Shown piece after piece: positions 44,410 to 53,437 of a stretch of DNA of 64,000 bases. Position 1 is the stretch's first letter, and each line of letters begins with the position of its first letter. Made by a program: the position numbers and the translations under genes. The notes below the pieces were generated by a model. That model worked only from the letters and a program-made list of their open reading frames with translations. It did not search any database and was not told the origin of the DNA. Source of the DNA: Mesorhizobium sp. (lineage in GTDB: Bacteria > Pseudomonadota > Alphaproteobacteria > Rhizobiales > Rhizobiaceae); NCBI GenBank assembly GCA_004020645.1, contig SAQL01000026.1, positions 21,089-85,088 on the forward strand. The letters run 5' to 3'.

Positions 44410-45792
44410 TTACGGCCGGATGTTGTGGTTGACGCGGAAGAGATTCGCCGGATCGTATTTGCGCTTGACCGCAACGAGCCGCTCATAGTTGGCGCCGTAG
44501 GCGGCGCGTACCCGCGCCTCGCCTTCATCATCCATCATGAAGTTGATATAGGCGCCACCATGCGGGTTGTGCTTGTGCACCGCGGCCCAATACTCGCTTG
44601 CCCAGCGCCTCAGCTCCGGCGCCTTCGTCGGGTCGGGGTCGATGCCGGCGATAACCATCGACCAACGCGCTCGCCGCGCTCCCCAGGCGGTGGCGTCCGG
44701 AGCCACTTCCTGGACCGCTCCGTCGATGGGGTAGAGATGCATCAGCGACAGCTCGCTCGGGGTCTTCGAGCCGTGCTCGGCATGGGCAGCGATGGCCGCA
44801 TCGGACAGCTCGTCGACATAATCGCCCTTCCAGTACCACTGCAAGCCCTTCGGCAGCAGCGGATCAAACAGCGCCTGCAGATCGACGAAGGGCATCTGCA
44901 TCATACCGTCCATCAGAGGCTTGGGAAGCGCGTCGCGCACGGGCTGCATCGCCCGGATGCCGTCCTCCTCCGCGCCGTTGTAGCAACTGATCAGCGCGCA
45001 GATGCGCCTTCCCCAGATCTCGCGCGGGAAAGGGTCGCAGGAGGGCACCGTCTTGATGCCGAAGAACATCCCGAGCTCTCGCGACGCTCCGGGCAGGAAG
45101 TCGCGGTACCAGCGCATGATCTCTGCGGCATGTTCGATGTCGAAGAAGATCGGCCCGGCATAGACATCCTTCGCCGGATGCGCCTGAAATGAGAAGCGCG
45201 TCACGACGCCGAAGTTGCCGCCGCCGCCGCGCAGCGCCCAGAACAGCTCCGGGTGCTCGTCCTCGCTTGCCGTCACGACGCTGCCGTCGGCCAGCACGAC
45301 CTCGGCCGCAAGCAGATTGTCGATGGTGAGGCCGTGTTTGCGCGTTAGATGGCCGGTGCCGCCGCCCAGCGTCAGTCCGGCGATGCCTGTGGTCGAGACG
45401 AGGCCCGCCGGCACCGCCAGCCCATGAGCGCTGGTGGCGCGGTCGACATCGCCTTGGGTGCAGCCGGCCTCGACGCGGACCGTGCGAGTCCTGGGATCGA
45501 TATCGACCCGTTTCATCGGCGACATGTCGATGACCATTCCGCCGTCGCAACTGCCGAAGCCTGGACCGTTGTGGCCACCGCCGCGAATGGCAAGAAGCAA
45601 ATGCTTCTCTCGGGCATGATTGACTGCCGCGACGACGTCGGCGACCTCGGCGCAGGGAACGATCCAGCGCGGCCGCTTGTCGATCATGGCGTTGTAGAGC
45701 CCGCGAGCCTCTTCATAGGCCGGATGGTTTTGGTCAATAAGGCTCGCGAGGAGCCGGTCGGGGAAATCGTACGAAGTTCCTGGCTTATCCAT
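44410..45792 (-). CDS. berberine-type FAD-dependent oxidase
   Basis: This 460-residue flavoprotein of the PCMH/FAD_binding_4 class has a C-terminal BBE segment (YDPANLFRVNHNI). The FAD domain carries LLLAIRGGGHNGPGFGSCDGGMV, with the His of RGGGHN as the usual covalent FAD site, and GLTLGGGTGHLTRKHGLT. The second covalent cysteine found in some members is not evident. Such enzymes oxidise sugars, alkaloid-like or phenolic compounds with O2. GAAGG precedes the ATG. Its promoter region carries two copies of the composite GTTTC element and is duplicated at 43.3-43.65 kb. Confidence 0.87.
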   Translation of the reverse strand: MDKPGTSYDFPDRLLASLIDQNHPAYEEARGLYNAMIDKRPRWIVPCAEVADVVAAVNHAREKHLLLAIRGGGHNGPGFGSCDGGMVIDMSPMKRVDIDPRTRTVRVEAGCTQGDVDRATSAHGLAVPAGLVSTTGIAGLTLGGGTGHLTRKHGLTIDNLLAAEVVLADGSVVTASEDEHPELFWALRGGGGNFGVVTRFSFQAHPAKDVYAGPIFFDIEHAAEIMRWYRDFLPGASRELGMFFGIKTVPSCDPFPREIWGRRICALISCYNGAEEDGIRAMQPVRDALPKPLMDGMMQMPFVDLQALFDPLLPKGLQWYWKGDYVDELSDAAIAAHAEHGSKTPSELSLMHLYPIDGAVQEVAPDATAWGARRARWSMVIAGIDPDPTKAPELRRWASEYWAAVHKHNPHGGAYINFMMDDEGEARVRAAYGANYERLVAVKRKYDPANLFRVNHNIRP

Positions 45793-46034
45793 TTTGAACC
45801 TTCGGGTTTCGGAGCAAGACGCGTCGGCAACTCGCCAAGACTACATTGTTCGTCCTGAGCGCTGGACACTTGCGTTTCGCCGGTTGAATTCGCCGCATCT
45901 GCGGCTCTTCTTGTCATACACTGCCTTCGTTTCAGACGTTTTTCTGTGGTGCGGTGGGACAGTTTCATTTGTTTCAGCGCGTGCCCCACGGATGACAGGC
46001 GGCATTTTGTGGCTGGTTATGGTCCGAGTCGTTT
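45676..46034. repeat. segmental duplication, right copy (intact oxidase)
   Basis: This partner of 43305-43652 covers the first ~39 codons of the intact oxidase and about 240 bp upstream. Confidence 0.8.
45929..45975 (-). promoter_or_regulatory. composite GTTTC element, copy B
   Basis: GTTTC at 45929-45933, 28 bases, GTTTC at 45962-45966, four bases, GTTTC at 45971-45975. It lies upstream of the intact oxidase and reads the same way relative to the gene as copies A and C. Confidence 0.65.
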
Positions 46035-46074
46035 GCTCGATCCGTGATGTCGGTCGTGCAACCTAGCCATTCGT

Positions 46075-46117
46075 GTTTCGGCCGTTTTTCCGGAGGATTG
46101 GATAGAGTTTCGTTTTC
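46075..46117 (-). promoter_or_regulatory. composite GTTTC element, degenerate copy E
   Basis: GTTTC at 46075-46079 followed by GGCCGTTTTTC, then 27 bases in all to GTTTC at 46107-46111. The third box is decayed (TCGCG) but TCAGCG follows, as in the others. It is oriented toward the oxidase. Confidence 0.45.
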
Positions 46118-46142
46118 GCGTCAGCGCTGGCGATGACGCGCC

Positions 46143-46188
46143 GAAACAGTTGAAACAAATCACGCAGCGTCTGAATGTATGCTGAAAC
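46143..46188 (+). promoter_or_regulatory. composite GTTTC element, copy D (reverse orientation, toward the kinase)
   Basis: GAAAC at 46143-46147, four bases, GAAAC at 46152-46156, 27 bases, GAAAC at 46184-46188. It ends 53 bp before the histidine kinase ATG and has the same orientation relative to its gene as the others. Confidence 0.55.
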
Positions 46189-46241
46189 AAAGAGGGTCTA
46201 GTATCCGCCCTCGGGAGATCACGTGAACAAAGGGAACGACC

Positions 46242-49200
46242 ATGCGGCCTGATCATCCGGTGCCATCCACACACACAGGCTATGCCCTTTTTGACGCCAA
46301 CCATGTTCTCGTCGACAGCAATCTGGAGATATTTGGAAGCCAGCGGCTCGACCGCGGCAAGATGCAGCCGATGGACGCCATTGCCGCAGTCGCCGAAGCC
46401 CTCGCATATCTGAAAAGTTTCGACGGCCGCCCCATCGAGCCCGGCAACGCGTTCGTTGAAAGCGCCGCGGCGCGATGGACGCAAATCGACGATGCTCCAG
46501 TTGAAGCTGAGACTTTGGATGGCCGATGGAAGTTGCTCACGGCACATCCTCGGCCGGATGGCGGCATGGCCCTGGTAAGCGTCGACATTACCGACATCAA
46601 GCGAGCGCAGATCGCGCACCGGGAAAACGCGGAGATATTCCGCTGCATCACGGACAGTCACCCGCTGCCCGTTTGGGTGGTGGACGCGGGAAGCGGGCAG
46701 ATCCTCTACGAAAGCCTCGATGCGTCGAACCTGCTTGGCCGAAAATGGACCCCGAACGAGCCGCAATTCCTGACGGATCATTTCGTGAATACTGGCGAAT
46801 TCGATGAAATCAGTTCTCTCGCCAGCAACAGCGACATCGTGCGGGATCACGACATCCAGCTCAGAAACACAAGCGGATCGATCGTCTGGTGCTCGACGAA
46901 CTGCCGTCGCGGCGTTTATGGCGGGCGCCCCTCGCTCATCATCGGGGTATTGGACATCACGGAACGCAAGCAGCGCGAGGATCTGTTCGGTTTCCTGATC
47001 AAGCATCATCCGTTGCCGGTATGGATGAACGATGCAAGTTCGGGGGAACTCATCTACCAGAGCAATGCTGCCGAACGGCTGCTTGGATGGAGCAAAAAGG
47101 CGCAACGTGAGACGGTGCGGCTCGGCGACTACTTTGTCGACCCCGAGAAACACCGGGAAATCAATCGGGAGCTCATGCAAAAGGGCGTCGTCGAAAATTG
47201 CGAGGTGCTTCTTAAAAGACCCGACGGCCAGGAGTTCTGGGCCACGGGCAATCTCAGGATCGTCGAGTTCCAGGGCCGGCGAGTGGTTCTCGCCGGCATC
47301 GCCGATGTAACCAAGCAGAAGAAGCGTGACGGCGAAGTCGCTGCGGCGCGGGAGATGCTCGCAGACGCCGTTGAATCACTCTCCGAGGGATTCGCGCTGT
47401 ACGACGAAGATCACCGCCTGGTCATGTGCAACAGCCTTTACCGCGAGTTGAACCACCCGGTGCGGGATCTCGTTGAACCGGGCGTGGAATGGGGCGAACT
47501 CCTTCGCGAATCCGCCAAGCGCGGCGTGTACCGCAACGCGGTTGGGCGCGAGGACGAGTGGCTCGACGAGCGGATTCAAGACCGGATCGAGTTCCACTCC
47601 CATTTCGAGGTCCCCCTCTCCGACGGCAAATGGCACTCGGTATCGATACATCCCACCGATCTTGGCGGCTTCGTCGTAACGCGCGCCGACATCAGCGGGC
47701 GCAAGAAGGCCGAGGCTGCTGAGCGCGACGCCACGGCACTGCTGCAAAAGGTGCTCGATGCCTGCCCTTCGCCGATACACATGACCACGTTCGAGGGAGA
47801 AACGCTCTACCGCAATCCTGCTACCAGAAATCTCTATGGCGACCGCCCTCAAATAGCCGACCACTATGTCGATCCAGACAATAGCGCAATATTGGAGCGC
47901 ACCCTGATCGAAAAAGGCAGGATCGATGATTTTCGGGTCCAGCAGTACGACACCGAGAACAAGATCTTCTGGGCTTCGGTTTCCGCTCGCCTGATCGATT
48001 TCCAGGGAAGGCAGGTGATCGTGTCGAACACGACGAATATCACCGACGTGATCGCCGCCCAGGAAGAAACGCGCAAAGCAAACGAACGGCTGATCGACGC
48101 GATCGAATCTCTGGCCGAAGGGTTTGCCCTCTACGACAAGAACGATTGCCTGGTGCTGGCCAACAGCAGGTACCGCCAGATGCACGCGATAAGCGCGGAT
48201 GTGCTCGTTCCCGGAGTGAACTGGTTCGATTTCCTCCGCGTGACCGCAGAGCGCAACCAGTTTCCGGTTCCTCGGGACAAGATCGACGACTGGCTTGCCG
48301 AGAGGGCAAGGGACCGCCGCGAGTTCCGGCAACAGGAATTCCGTCATACAGACGGCGGCTGGTTCTTCGTCTCGAACTGTCCGACCCGCGAAGGCGGATT
48401 CGTGGTCACCCGTGTCGAGATTACAGAGCGCAAGCGGGCCGAGGAGGCCGCCAAGGAGGCGGATGAACTGGTCCGTAAAGTCCTCGAAGCCTGCCCCGTC
48501 AACATCCAGATGACCCGCGCACATGACGGGAAGCTGCTCTACCGCAGTCCCGCCACCGTTGAGCTGCTCGGCGACGTCACCAGCGCCATCGACTACTATG
48601 TCGATCCTTCAGAGCGGATGCGGTACGTTGAGCGGCTGCTCGCGACGGGGTCGGTCGACGATTTCGAAACCCAGCTCAAACGCAAGGACGGTGGAACCTG
48701 CTGGTGCTCGATTTCGTCTCGACTGATCGATTACCGCGGTGAGAAGGTGATTGTTTCCCACACCTACGATCTCACCGACCGTATCGAAATGCAGCAGCAA
48801 TTGGAGCGACAGCGCGAGACGCTGCACCAGAACGAAAAAATGTCGGCGCTCGGTGGATTGCTGGCGGGGGTGGCGCATGAGCTGAATAATCCGCTCTCGG
48901 TGGTGCTTGGCCTGTCATCGCTGTTGAAGGAAACCGCAACGGACGCCAAGGTCGTGGAACGCGCCGACAAGATGAGCAAGGCAGCCGAACGCTGCGCCAG
49001 GATCGTCAAGACTTTCCTGGCTATGGCCAGACAGCAGCCGACGCGAACCTCAAACGTTGCGATCGATGACATCATTTCCGAAGCGGTGGACGTGGCGAGC
49101 TATTCGATTCGATCGTCGGACATCGGGCTTTCAGTTCATCTTGAACCTGGTCTTCCCCCGATCTGGGCGGATCCCGATCAGCTTGCCCAGGTGCTGATCA

Positions 49201-49931
49201 ATTTGCTTGTCAATGCAGAACAGGCGCTTCACGGCTGGGAAGGGCGACGGACAATCACGGTTTCAACGCGGCTTCATCCCAAAACCGGCAACATAGTCGT
49301 CAGCGTTGCCGACACCGGTCCGGGAATTCCCAAAGAGATACTTCCCCGCATTTTCGAGCCGTTCTTCACGACCAAAGAGATTGGGTCAGGGACCGGGATC
49401 GGGCTGTCCTTCTGTCATCGGATCGTTCAATCCCATGGAGGAACCATCGAGGTCGAATCCCCCGAGGGGGGTGGCTCGACCTTCATAGTTTCGCTGCCTG
49501 CTTCGGACCGTCTCGAGGAACGAGCCGAAACGGCCGAAGACGAGCTCCCGAATTCAACCGGCATTGCTTGTCTGGTGGTGGACGACGAAGAGGAAGTGGG
49601 TGAGCTGGTCGCTGAGGTGCTCAGGCGGGATGGTTTCAAGGTCACCATTGCAAGATCCGGCGAAGAAGCGCTGCTGCATCTCCAGAACCGCACCTTCGCG
49701 CTGATCCTGAGCGATCTGAAAATGCCTGATATGGATGGACGGGGATTGTTCAACCAGATTGCCAAGCTCCATCCGGCCGAGCTCGACAGGTTAGCCTTCC
49801 TGACGGGGGACACGATCAGCCCGGACGCGCAGATGTTCCTGCGCGCCGCGAAACGGCCCTATCTTGAGAAACCGATCAAACCTAACGAGCTCCGTTCTTT
49901 TGTCTCGAATCTGGTCAACAACAATACTTGA
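46242..49931 (+). CDS. multi-PAS hybrid histidine kinase with C-terminal receiver
   Basis: This 1229-residue protein has no clear membrane segment, so it is probably a cytoplasmic sensor. The N-terminal ~850 residues hold repeated PAS-like units in two alternating types: HPLPVWVVDAGSGQILYES / HHPLPVWMNDASSGELIYQS / ACPSPIHMTTFEGETLYRN / ACPVNIQMTRAHDGKLLYRS, and ESLSEGFALYDEDHRLVMCN / ESLAEGFALYDKNDCLVLAN. HisKA has the phospho-acceptor His879 (GVAHELNNPLS). The ATPase domain has Asn991 (LLVNAEQAL) and DTGPGIP. The receiver (IACLVVDDEEE) has Asp1158 in SDLKMPDMDG. AAGGGAA precedes the ATG. It is followed by an OmpR-type regulator, its likely partner. Confidence 0.93.
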   Translation: MRPDHPVPSTHTGYALFDANHVLVDSNLEIFGSQRLDRGKMQPMDAIAAVAEALAYLKSFDGRPIEPGNAFVESAAARWTQIDDAPVEAETLDGRWKLLTAHPRPDGGMALVSVDITDIKRAQIAHRENAEIFRCITDSHPLPVWVVDAGSGQILYESLDASNLLGRKWTPNEPQFLTDHFVNTGEFDEISSLASNSDIVRDHDIQLRNTSGSIVWCSTNCRRGVYGGRPSLIIGVLDITERKQREDLFGFLIKHHPLPVWMNDASSGELIYQSNAAERLLGWSKKAQRETVRLGDYFVDPEKHREINRELMQKGVVENCEVLLKRPDGQEFWATGNLRIVEFQGRRVVLAGIADVTKQKKRDGEVAAAREMLADAVESLSEGFALYDEDHRLVMCNSLYRELNHPVRDLVEPGVEWGELLRESAKRGVYRNAVGREDEWLDERIQDRIEFHSHFEVPLSDGKWHSVSIHPTDLGGFVVTRADISGRKKAEAAERDATALLQKVLDACPSPIHMTTFEGETLYRNPATRNLYGDRPQIADHYVDPDNSAILERTLIEKGRIDDFRVQQYDTENKIFWASVSARLIDFQGRQVIVSNTTNITDVIAAQEETRKANERLIDAIESLAEGFALYDKNDCLVLANSRYRQMHAISADVLVPGVNWFDFLRVTAERNQFPVPRDKIDDWLAERARDRREFRQQEFRHTDGGWFFVSNCPTREGGFVVTRVEITERKRAEEAAKEADELVRKVLEACPVNIQMTRAHDGKLLYRSPATVELLGDVTSAIDYYVDPSERMRYVERLLATGSVDDFETQLKRKDGGTCWCSISSRLIDYRGEKVIVSHTYDLTDRIEMQQQLERQRETLHQNEKMSALGGLLAGVAHELNNPLSVVLGLSSLLKETATDAKVVERADKMSKAAERCARIVKTFLAMARQQPTRTSNVAIDDIISEAVDVASYSIRSSDIGLSVHLEPGLPPIWADPDQLAQVLINLLVNAEQALHGWEGRRTITVSTRLHPKTGNIVVSVADTGPGIPKEILPRIFEPFFTTKEIGSGTGIGLSFCHRIVQSHGGTIEVESPEGGGSTFIVSLPASDRLEERAETAEDELPNSTGIACLVVDDEEEVGELVAEVLRRDGFKVTIARSGEEALLHLQNRTFALILSDLKMPDMDGRGLFNQIAKLHPAELDRLAFLTGDTISPDAQMFLRAAKRPYLEKPIKPNELRSFVSNLVNNNT

Positions 49932-50000
49932 CAGATCCGTTGATTTGCACGTCACTTTAGGGGCAGCTTATCCATTAGGCTAGTTGCTCGGTGGTCGAAT

Positions 50001-50711
50001 TTGACGACGCACGCACACATAGTTGTCTGCGATGACGAACCGGATATCCGCAGCACGGTGGCGGAATATCTGGAGCATCATGGCTATGCCGTGACGCCGG
50101 CCAACGCGGGGCCTGCCCTGCGTGAACTTGTTGATAGCCAGCACGTCGACGTGGTCATATTGGATATCCGAATGCCAGGTGAGGATGGCCTCTCCTTAGC
50201 GCGATATCTACGAGAGCACTCAGACGTTGCCATTATCATGCTGACCGGATCGGCGGAAATCGTCGACCGCGTTGTCGGATTGGAGATTGGCGCCGACGAC
50301 TATGTCGCGAAGCCCGTCGACCTTCGGGAGCTGCTGGCGCGGGTGAAGGCCGTGCTGCGCAGAACATCGGCGAGCGAACGCGCTGCGGAGAAGGCGAGTA
50401 CTCCGGGTCCTCACCAGGTCCAGTTCGGCAAGTGTCGCTTCGACCCGGACGCACACAAATTATACAACGCCGACGGGGTCGAAATAGCGATCACCGCGAT
50501 GGAGTTCCGGCTTCTGAAAGTATTCAGCGAACATCGCGGACGAGTACTCAACCGCGATCAACTGCTCGAGCTCGCCCATGACCGCGGCTGGGATCCCTTC
50601 GATCGCAGCATCGACATTCGCGTTTCGCGCCTGCGGAAGAAAATCGAGGTCGATCCCTCCAAGCCGGAGGTGATCAGGACGATCCGCGGCATGGGTTACC
50701 TCTACGCTTGA
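50001..50711 (+). CDS. OmpR-family response regulator (TTG start)
   Basis: This 236-residue regulator has a receiver domain with acidic pair Asp11-Asp12, phospho-site Asp55 (VILDIRMPGEDG), Thr82 (MLTGSAE) and Lys104 (VAKPVDLRE). A winged-helix DNA-binding domain follows (AITAMEFRLLKVFSEHRGRVLNR to RTIRGMGYLY). No ATG is available before the receiver strand, so the TTG at 50001 is used. It follows the kinase gene by 69 bp. OmpR regulators bind direct repeats, so the GAAAC-N4-GAAAC element nearby is an attractive target (inference). Confidence 0.9.
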   Translation: MTTHAHIVVCDDEPDIRSTVAEYLEHHGYAVTPANAGPALRELVDSQHVDVVILDIRMPGEDGLSLARYLREHSDVAIIMLTGSAEIVDRVVGLEIGADDYVAKPVDLRELLARVKAVLRRTSASERAAEKASTPGPHQVQFGKCRFDPDAHKLYNADGVEIAITAMEFRLLKVFSEHRGRVLNRDQLLELAHDRGWDPFDRSIDIRVSRLRKKIEVDPSKPEVIRTIRGMGYLYA

Positions 50712-50896
50712 GCGCGCTGCTGGCTGGCTGGGCCAGCGCCTCAGCCCTTGCGGCTTATGCGATTTTGCGGCTCCGGGGGGATACCCCACTCAACCTCTGA
50801 TTTTCGGGATGCAGCTGCGTTGCGTTTCTACTATGACGTGTGGCTCTGAAAGGCAGGCATACCGGCCAAGCATTGTCTTTTTCAACCTGGGATTGT

Positions 50897-50927
50897 GTGT
50901 CGCAGCCGGGTTGCGAGGCTGCGACAC
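50897..50927. terminator. strong hairpin between converging genes
   Basis: GTGTCGCAGCC (50897-50907) and GGCTGCGACAC (50917-50927) form an 11-bp perfect stem with a nine-base loop between the response regulator and the converging TPR gene, followed on the plus strand by GTTTCC. It is probably a bidirectional terminator. The rest of 50712-50968 holds no gene. Confidence 0.6.
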
Positions 50928-50968
50928 GTTTCCTGAGCCGACGACGACGCCGGCACCTTAAGCGCGGG

Positions 50969-52675
50969 TCAGAGCCGTTCGATGCCGAGAAAATCCGGCG
51001 CTCCCACCCAGGCGGCCTTGAAGCGCGCATCCATCTCTTCGGCCTCCGCTGTCCTGCCGGTCCTGCGGAAAACCTCGCGCAGGCCCCACAACGCCCAGGC
51101 GTTGTTTGGAGTCTGCTCCAGGACGTGCTCGAAGGCTGCCGCGGCCGCCTCGTGCTCACCCATGGCCATGTAGACCGCGCCGAGGGTCTGTCGGACCGGA
51201 TAATACCAGTAGGCCGGTTCCATATAGGAAAGGCCGTCCTCGATCGCGACCGCCGCCTCAAGCTTATTGCGCGCTTCCCGCAGGTTGCCCTGGTGCTGGG
51301 CAATGCGGGCCTCCACGATCAGCGCGCTCAATTCCAGCAAATCCGGCGCCGGAAGTCCTCCCGCCGTCTCCGTGGAAAAATCGGTCTCGGCAGCGAGCTT
51401 GCGGATTGCGACGGTCTCGGCGCGCGCCGCCTCGCTCGCACCCTTTGCGGCGAAGGCGACGCCTCGCGCATATCGCCGGGTTGCCTCGACATAAGGCAGG
51501 GCGTTTGCCGGCAGCGGCAGCGCGAGTATGACCTCGGGATCGCTGTACTGGGCGTGGGCAAAATAGGTCGCCGCCTTGATCGGCTGCAGCCCGGCCACCT
51601 TTTTGGCCATGGTGTTGGAGACTAGGGATTCGAGCTTTTTGGCCGCCTCGGCGATTGCCTCGACGTCGCCCGCCATCTGTGCCGAGGTCATCAGGAAATG
51701 CAGGTTGTGCGGATAATAGCCGTCCGTGTAGACACCGGGCGTGCTCTCCGGCGCTATGCCGACGCGCTCGAAATAGGCCTCGTCCGCTGCCACCGCCTCG
51801 CGGTTGATCTCCAGGCTGTCGATCCACCGGCCGACCTGGTGATAGATGTGCGACGGCATGTGCACGATGTGTCCGGCGCCGGGCATGAGGGCGGCAAGCC
51901 GGTCGGCGTAGGGTTCGGCCCTCTCCGGTGTCTTGGACGCTTCGACAGCGTGAATATAGAGATGGATCGCTCCGGCATGATCCGGATTGCGCGCCAGCAC
52001 CCGCTCCAGCGAGGCCACAAGCTTGACCGTGTCCGGCTTTGGCGTTGCTCCGCCGTCAAGCCAGTAGTCCCACGGCATCAGGTTCATAAGCGCGTCAGCG
52101 TAGAGCGTGGCGATCTCGTCGTCCTGCGGATGGCGGTCTGCCAGTTCCGCCATCGCCGCTGCATAGGCCTGGTTCAGGGCGCCTTGATCGGCCGAAGTAT
52201 CGGCGCTGTAGCGCCTGGAGAGCGCGGCGATAAGATCTTTTTCCCGGCTGGAGGCGAGGTGCGCTAGCTTGCGCGCCTGCGCTACGGCTTCGGCGGCGTT
52301 CGCGGCCGCCTCCTGGCCCATGCTGGCGTTGATGTTGGGGCCGAGCACGTAGGCCTCGCCCCAGAAACACATGGCGCAGGTCGGGTCCAGCTTCTGCGCG
52401 GCCCTGAAAGCGCGCTGCGCTTCGGCGTGGTTGAACGCCCACGCCCAGCGCAGGCCCTGGTCGAAATAAGCCTGCGCCAGCGGGTTGGTAGCGGTGACAG
52501 GGTAGGAATGACTGCCGAGGTTTTCGAACAGCGGGACGCTTGTCGAATCCTCTGCAACCGCCGCCTTGGCCTGGCGGTGCGGAACGCCCGTTTCATGGGC
52601 ATTGCCGGCGGGCGCCGCCAGAAGGGCGGCCGCGCTCGCACAGGCCAGTAGCGGGAGCCTAAATGAAAGCTTCAT
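50969..52675 (-). CDS. secreted TPR-repeat protein, paralogue 1
   Basis: The 568-residue precursor has a Sec signal (MKLSFRLPLLACASAAALLA, cleavage near NAHE). The rest is helical with TPR-like pairs (QAYFDQGLRWAWAFNHAEAQ, and AAAAFEHVLEQTPNNAWALW near the end). Shared with the paralogue at 61641-63362 are CAMCFWGEA, HLYIHAVEAS, a GHIVHMP motif followed by HIY, and YYPHNLHFLM, so both have a conserved set of His and Cys residues. The family is widespread but uncharacterised as far as I know. Its gene ends close to the hairpin at 50897 and its start is four bases from the DUF1127 stop. Confidence 0.8.
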   Translation of the reverse strand: MKLSFRLPLLACASAAALLAAPAGNAHETGVPHRQAKAAVAEDSTSVPLFENLGSHSYPVTATNPLAQAYFDQGLRWAWAFNHAEAQRAFRAAQKLDPTCAMCFWGEAYVLGPNINASMGQEAAANAAEAVAQARKLAHLASSREKDLIAALSRRYSADTSADQGALNQAYAAAMAELADRHPQDDEIATLYADALMNLMPWDYWLDGGATPKPDTVKLVASLERVLARNPDHAGAIHLYIHAVEASKTPERAEPYADRLAALMPGAGHIVHMPSHIYHQVGRWIDSLEINREAVAADEAYFERVGIAPESTPGVYTDGYYPHNLHFLMTSAQMAGDVEAIAEAAKKLESLVSNTMAKKVAGLQPIKAATYFAHAQYSDPEVILALPLPANALPYVEATRRYARGVAFAAKGASEAARAETVAIRKLAAETDFSTETAGGLPAPDLLELSALIVEARIAQHQGNLREARNKLEAAVAIEDGLSYMEPAYWYYPVRQTLGAVYMAMGEHEAAAAAFEHVLEQTPNNAWALWGLREVFRRTGRTAEAEEMDARFKAAWVGAPDFLGIERL

Positions 52676-52679
52676 GGTT

Positions 52680-52856
52680 TCAGCCCGCCTTGTCTTCTTG
52701 GCCGCGCTTCAGGCCGCGGACCACCAAACTAATCTCGGACCGGCTGATCCCGATGTCCCTCAGGAAGGCATCGTCCATCGCCGCAAGCGTCCGTTCCGCC
52801 ATACGGTGAACCCGGTAGTTCCGGAAAGAGCGGTAAGCTGCTCGCATTATCGACAT
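52680..52856 (-). CDS. DUF1127-family small protein (58 aa)
   Basis: The short protein MSIMRAAYRSFRNYRVHRMA and following ends with the DUF1127 signature LRDIGISRSEISLVVRG. DUF1127 proteins are small Arg-rich proteins in alphaproteobacteria. Some bind RNA and affect phosphate and carbon metabolism. The ATG at 52856 has no strong ribosome-binding site. The composite GTTTC element copy C lies 63 bp upstream. The TPR gene starts four bases after its stop, so the two are probably cotranscribed. Confidence 0.85.
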   Translation of the reverse strand: MSIMRAAYRSFRNYRVHRMAERTLAAMDDAFLRDIGISRSEISLVVRGLKRGQEDKAG

Positions 52857-52918
52857 TGCAACACTCCATTGATTGGCGCCGCGGGATGCAGCGTTGCCAT
52901 TGCATTTAAACCATCCCT

Positions 52919-52965
52919 GTTTCAGGCGTTTTTCCGCGCCAAACGCGAAGTGTTTCGTTTGTTTC
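52919..52965 (-). promoter_or_regulatory. composite GTTTC element, copy C
   Basis: GTTTC at 52919-52923 followed by AGGCGTTTTTC, then GTTTC at 52952-52956 (28 bases between), four bases, and GTTTC at 52961-52965 followed by AGCG. Outside the boxes the sequence differs from copies A and B, so this is not part of the same duplication. It faces the DUF1127/TPR operon. Confidence 0.65.
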
Positions 52966-53187
52966 AGCGCCGGGGAAGCGCTTCTCGCGGTGTGAATTCC
53001 GAGCTGCCAGAGTCGTGCGGGAAAAGCCTCCTTTCCTGGCGCTGGATGGTGAAACCGGCGTCCACGATCAGTCACGCTGGCTCGTGCTTCAGATGGCAGC
53101 ACCGGGACACCGATCTAATCGCCGATTATCTGCTGCCTCGCTAATGTTAGGATAGCCATGACATTAGCCGCAATCGATCGTCTGTGG

Positions 53188-53437
53188 TCAGGCCCGACCA
53201 GGGGCCCCGTCTTGGTCGGGCCAATATGCGGCTGTCAAACTTGGAGCGCCTGGGCTGACATCGGCACGTTGCCGTACCCGGAGATGAATATGATCGGCAT
53301 CCGGATTGTTCCTCACAACGTCGTCCGAGCGAGGGGCTGACGCCGCAATTATCTTGACACCCTTCTCGGCCGCAGCCTTGATCCGGCGACCGATCTCCTC
53401 CCGAACATCTTGCCTGATGTAATGGAAATCATCGATG
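53188..53437 (-). pseudogene. coding-like remnant of unknown family
   Basis: An open frame without a start codon reads FHYIRQDVREEIGRRIKAAA, then EKGVKIIAA. The composition and helix pattern look like real protein (helix, then a strand after a Lys-Gly-Val turn, as in phospholipase D-like or Rossmann folds). The N-terminal part is cut by a stop. No confident family. The frame ends inside the hairpin at 53191-53222. Confidence 0.25.
53191..53222. terminator. hairpin, terminator-like
   Basis: GGCCCGACCA (53191-53200) pairs with TGGTCGGGCC (53213-53222). The 12-base loop itself contains GGGGCCCC. No T-run follows. It may be the old terminator of the remnant gene on the minus strand. Confidence 0.4.

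Noticed and set aside
53158..53340. A 60-codon plus-strand ORF
   Set aside because: It has no ribosome-binding site or family features, overlaps a hairpin, and is antisense to a more protein-like remnant.
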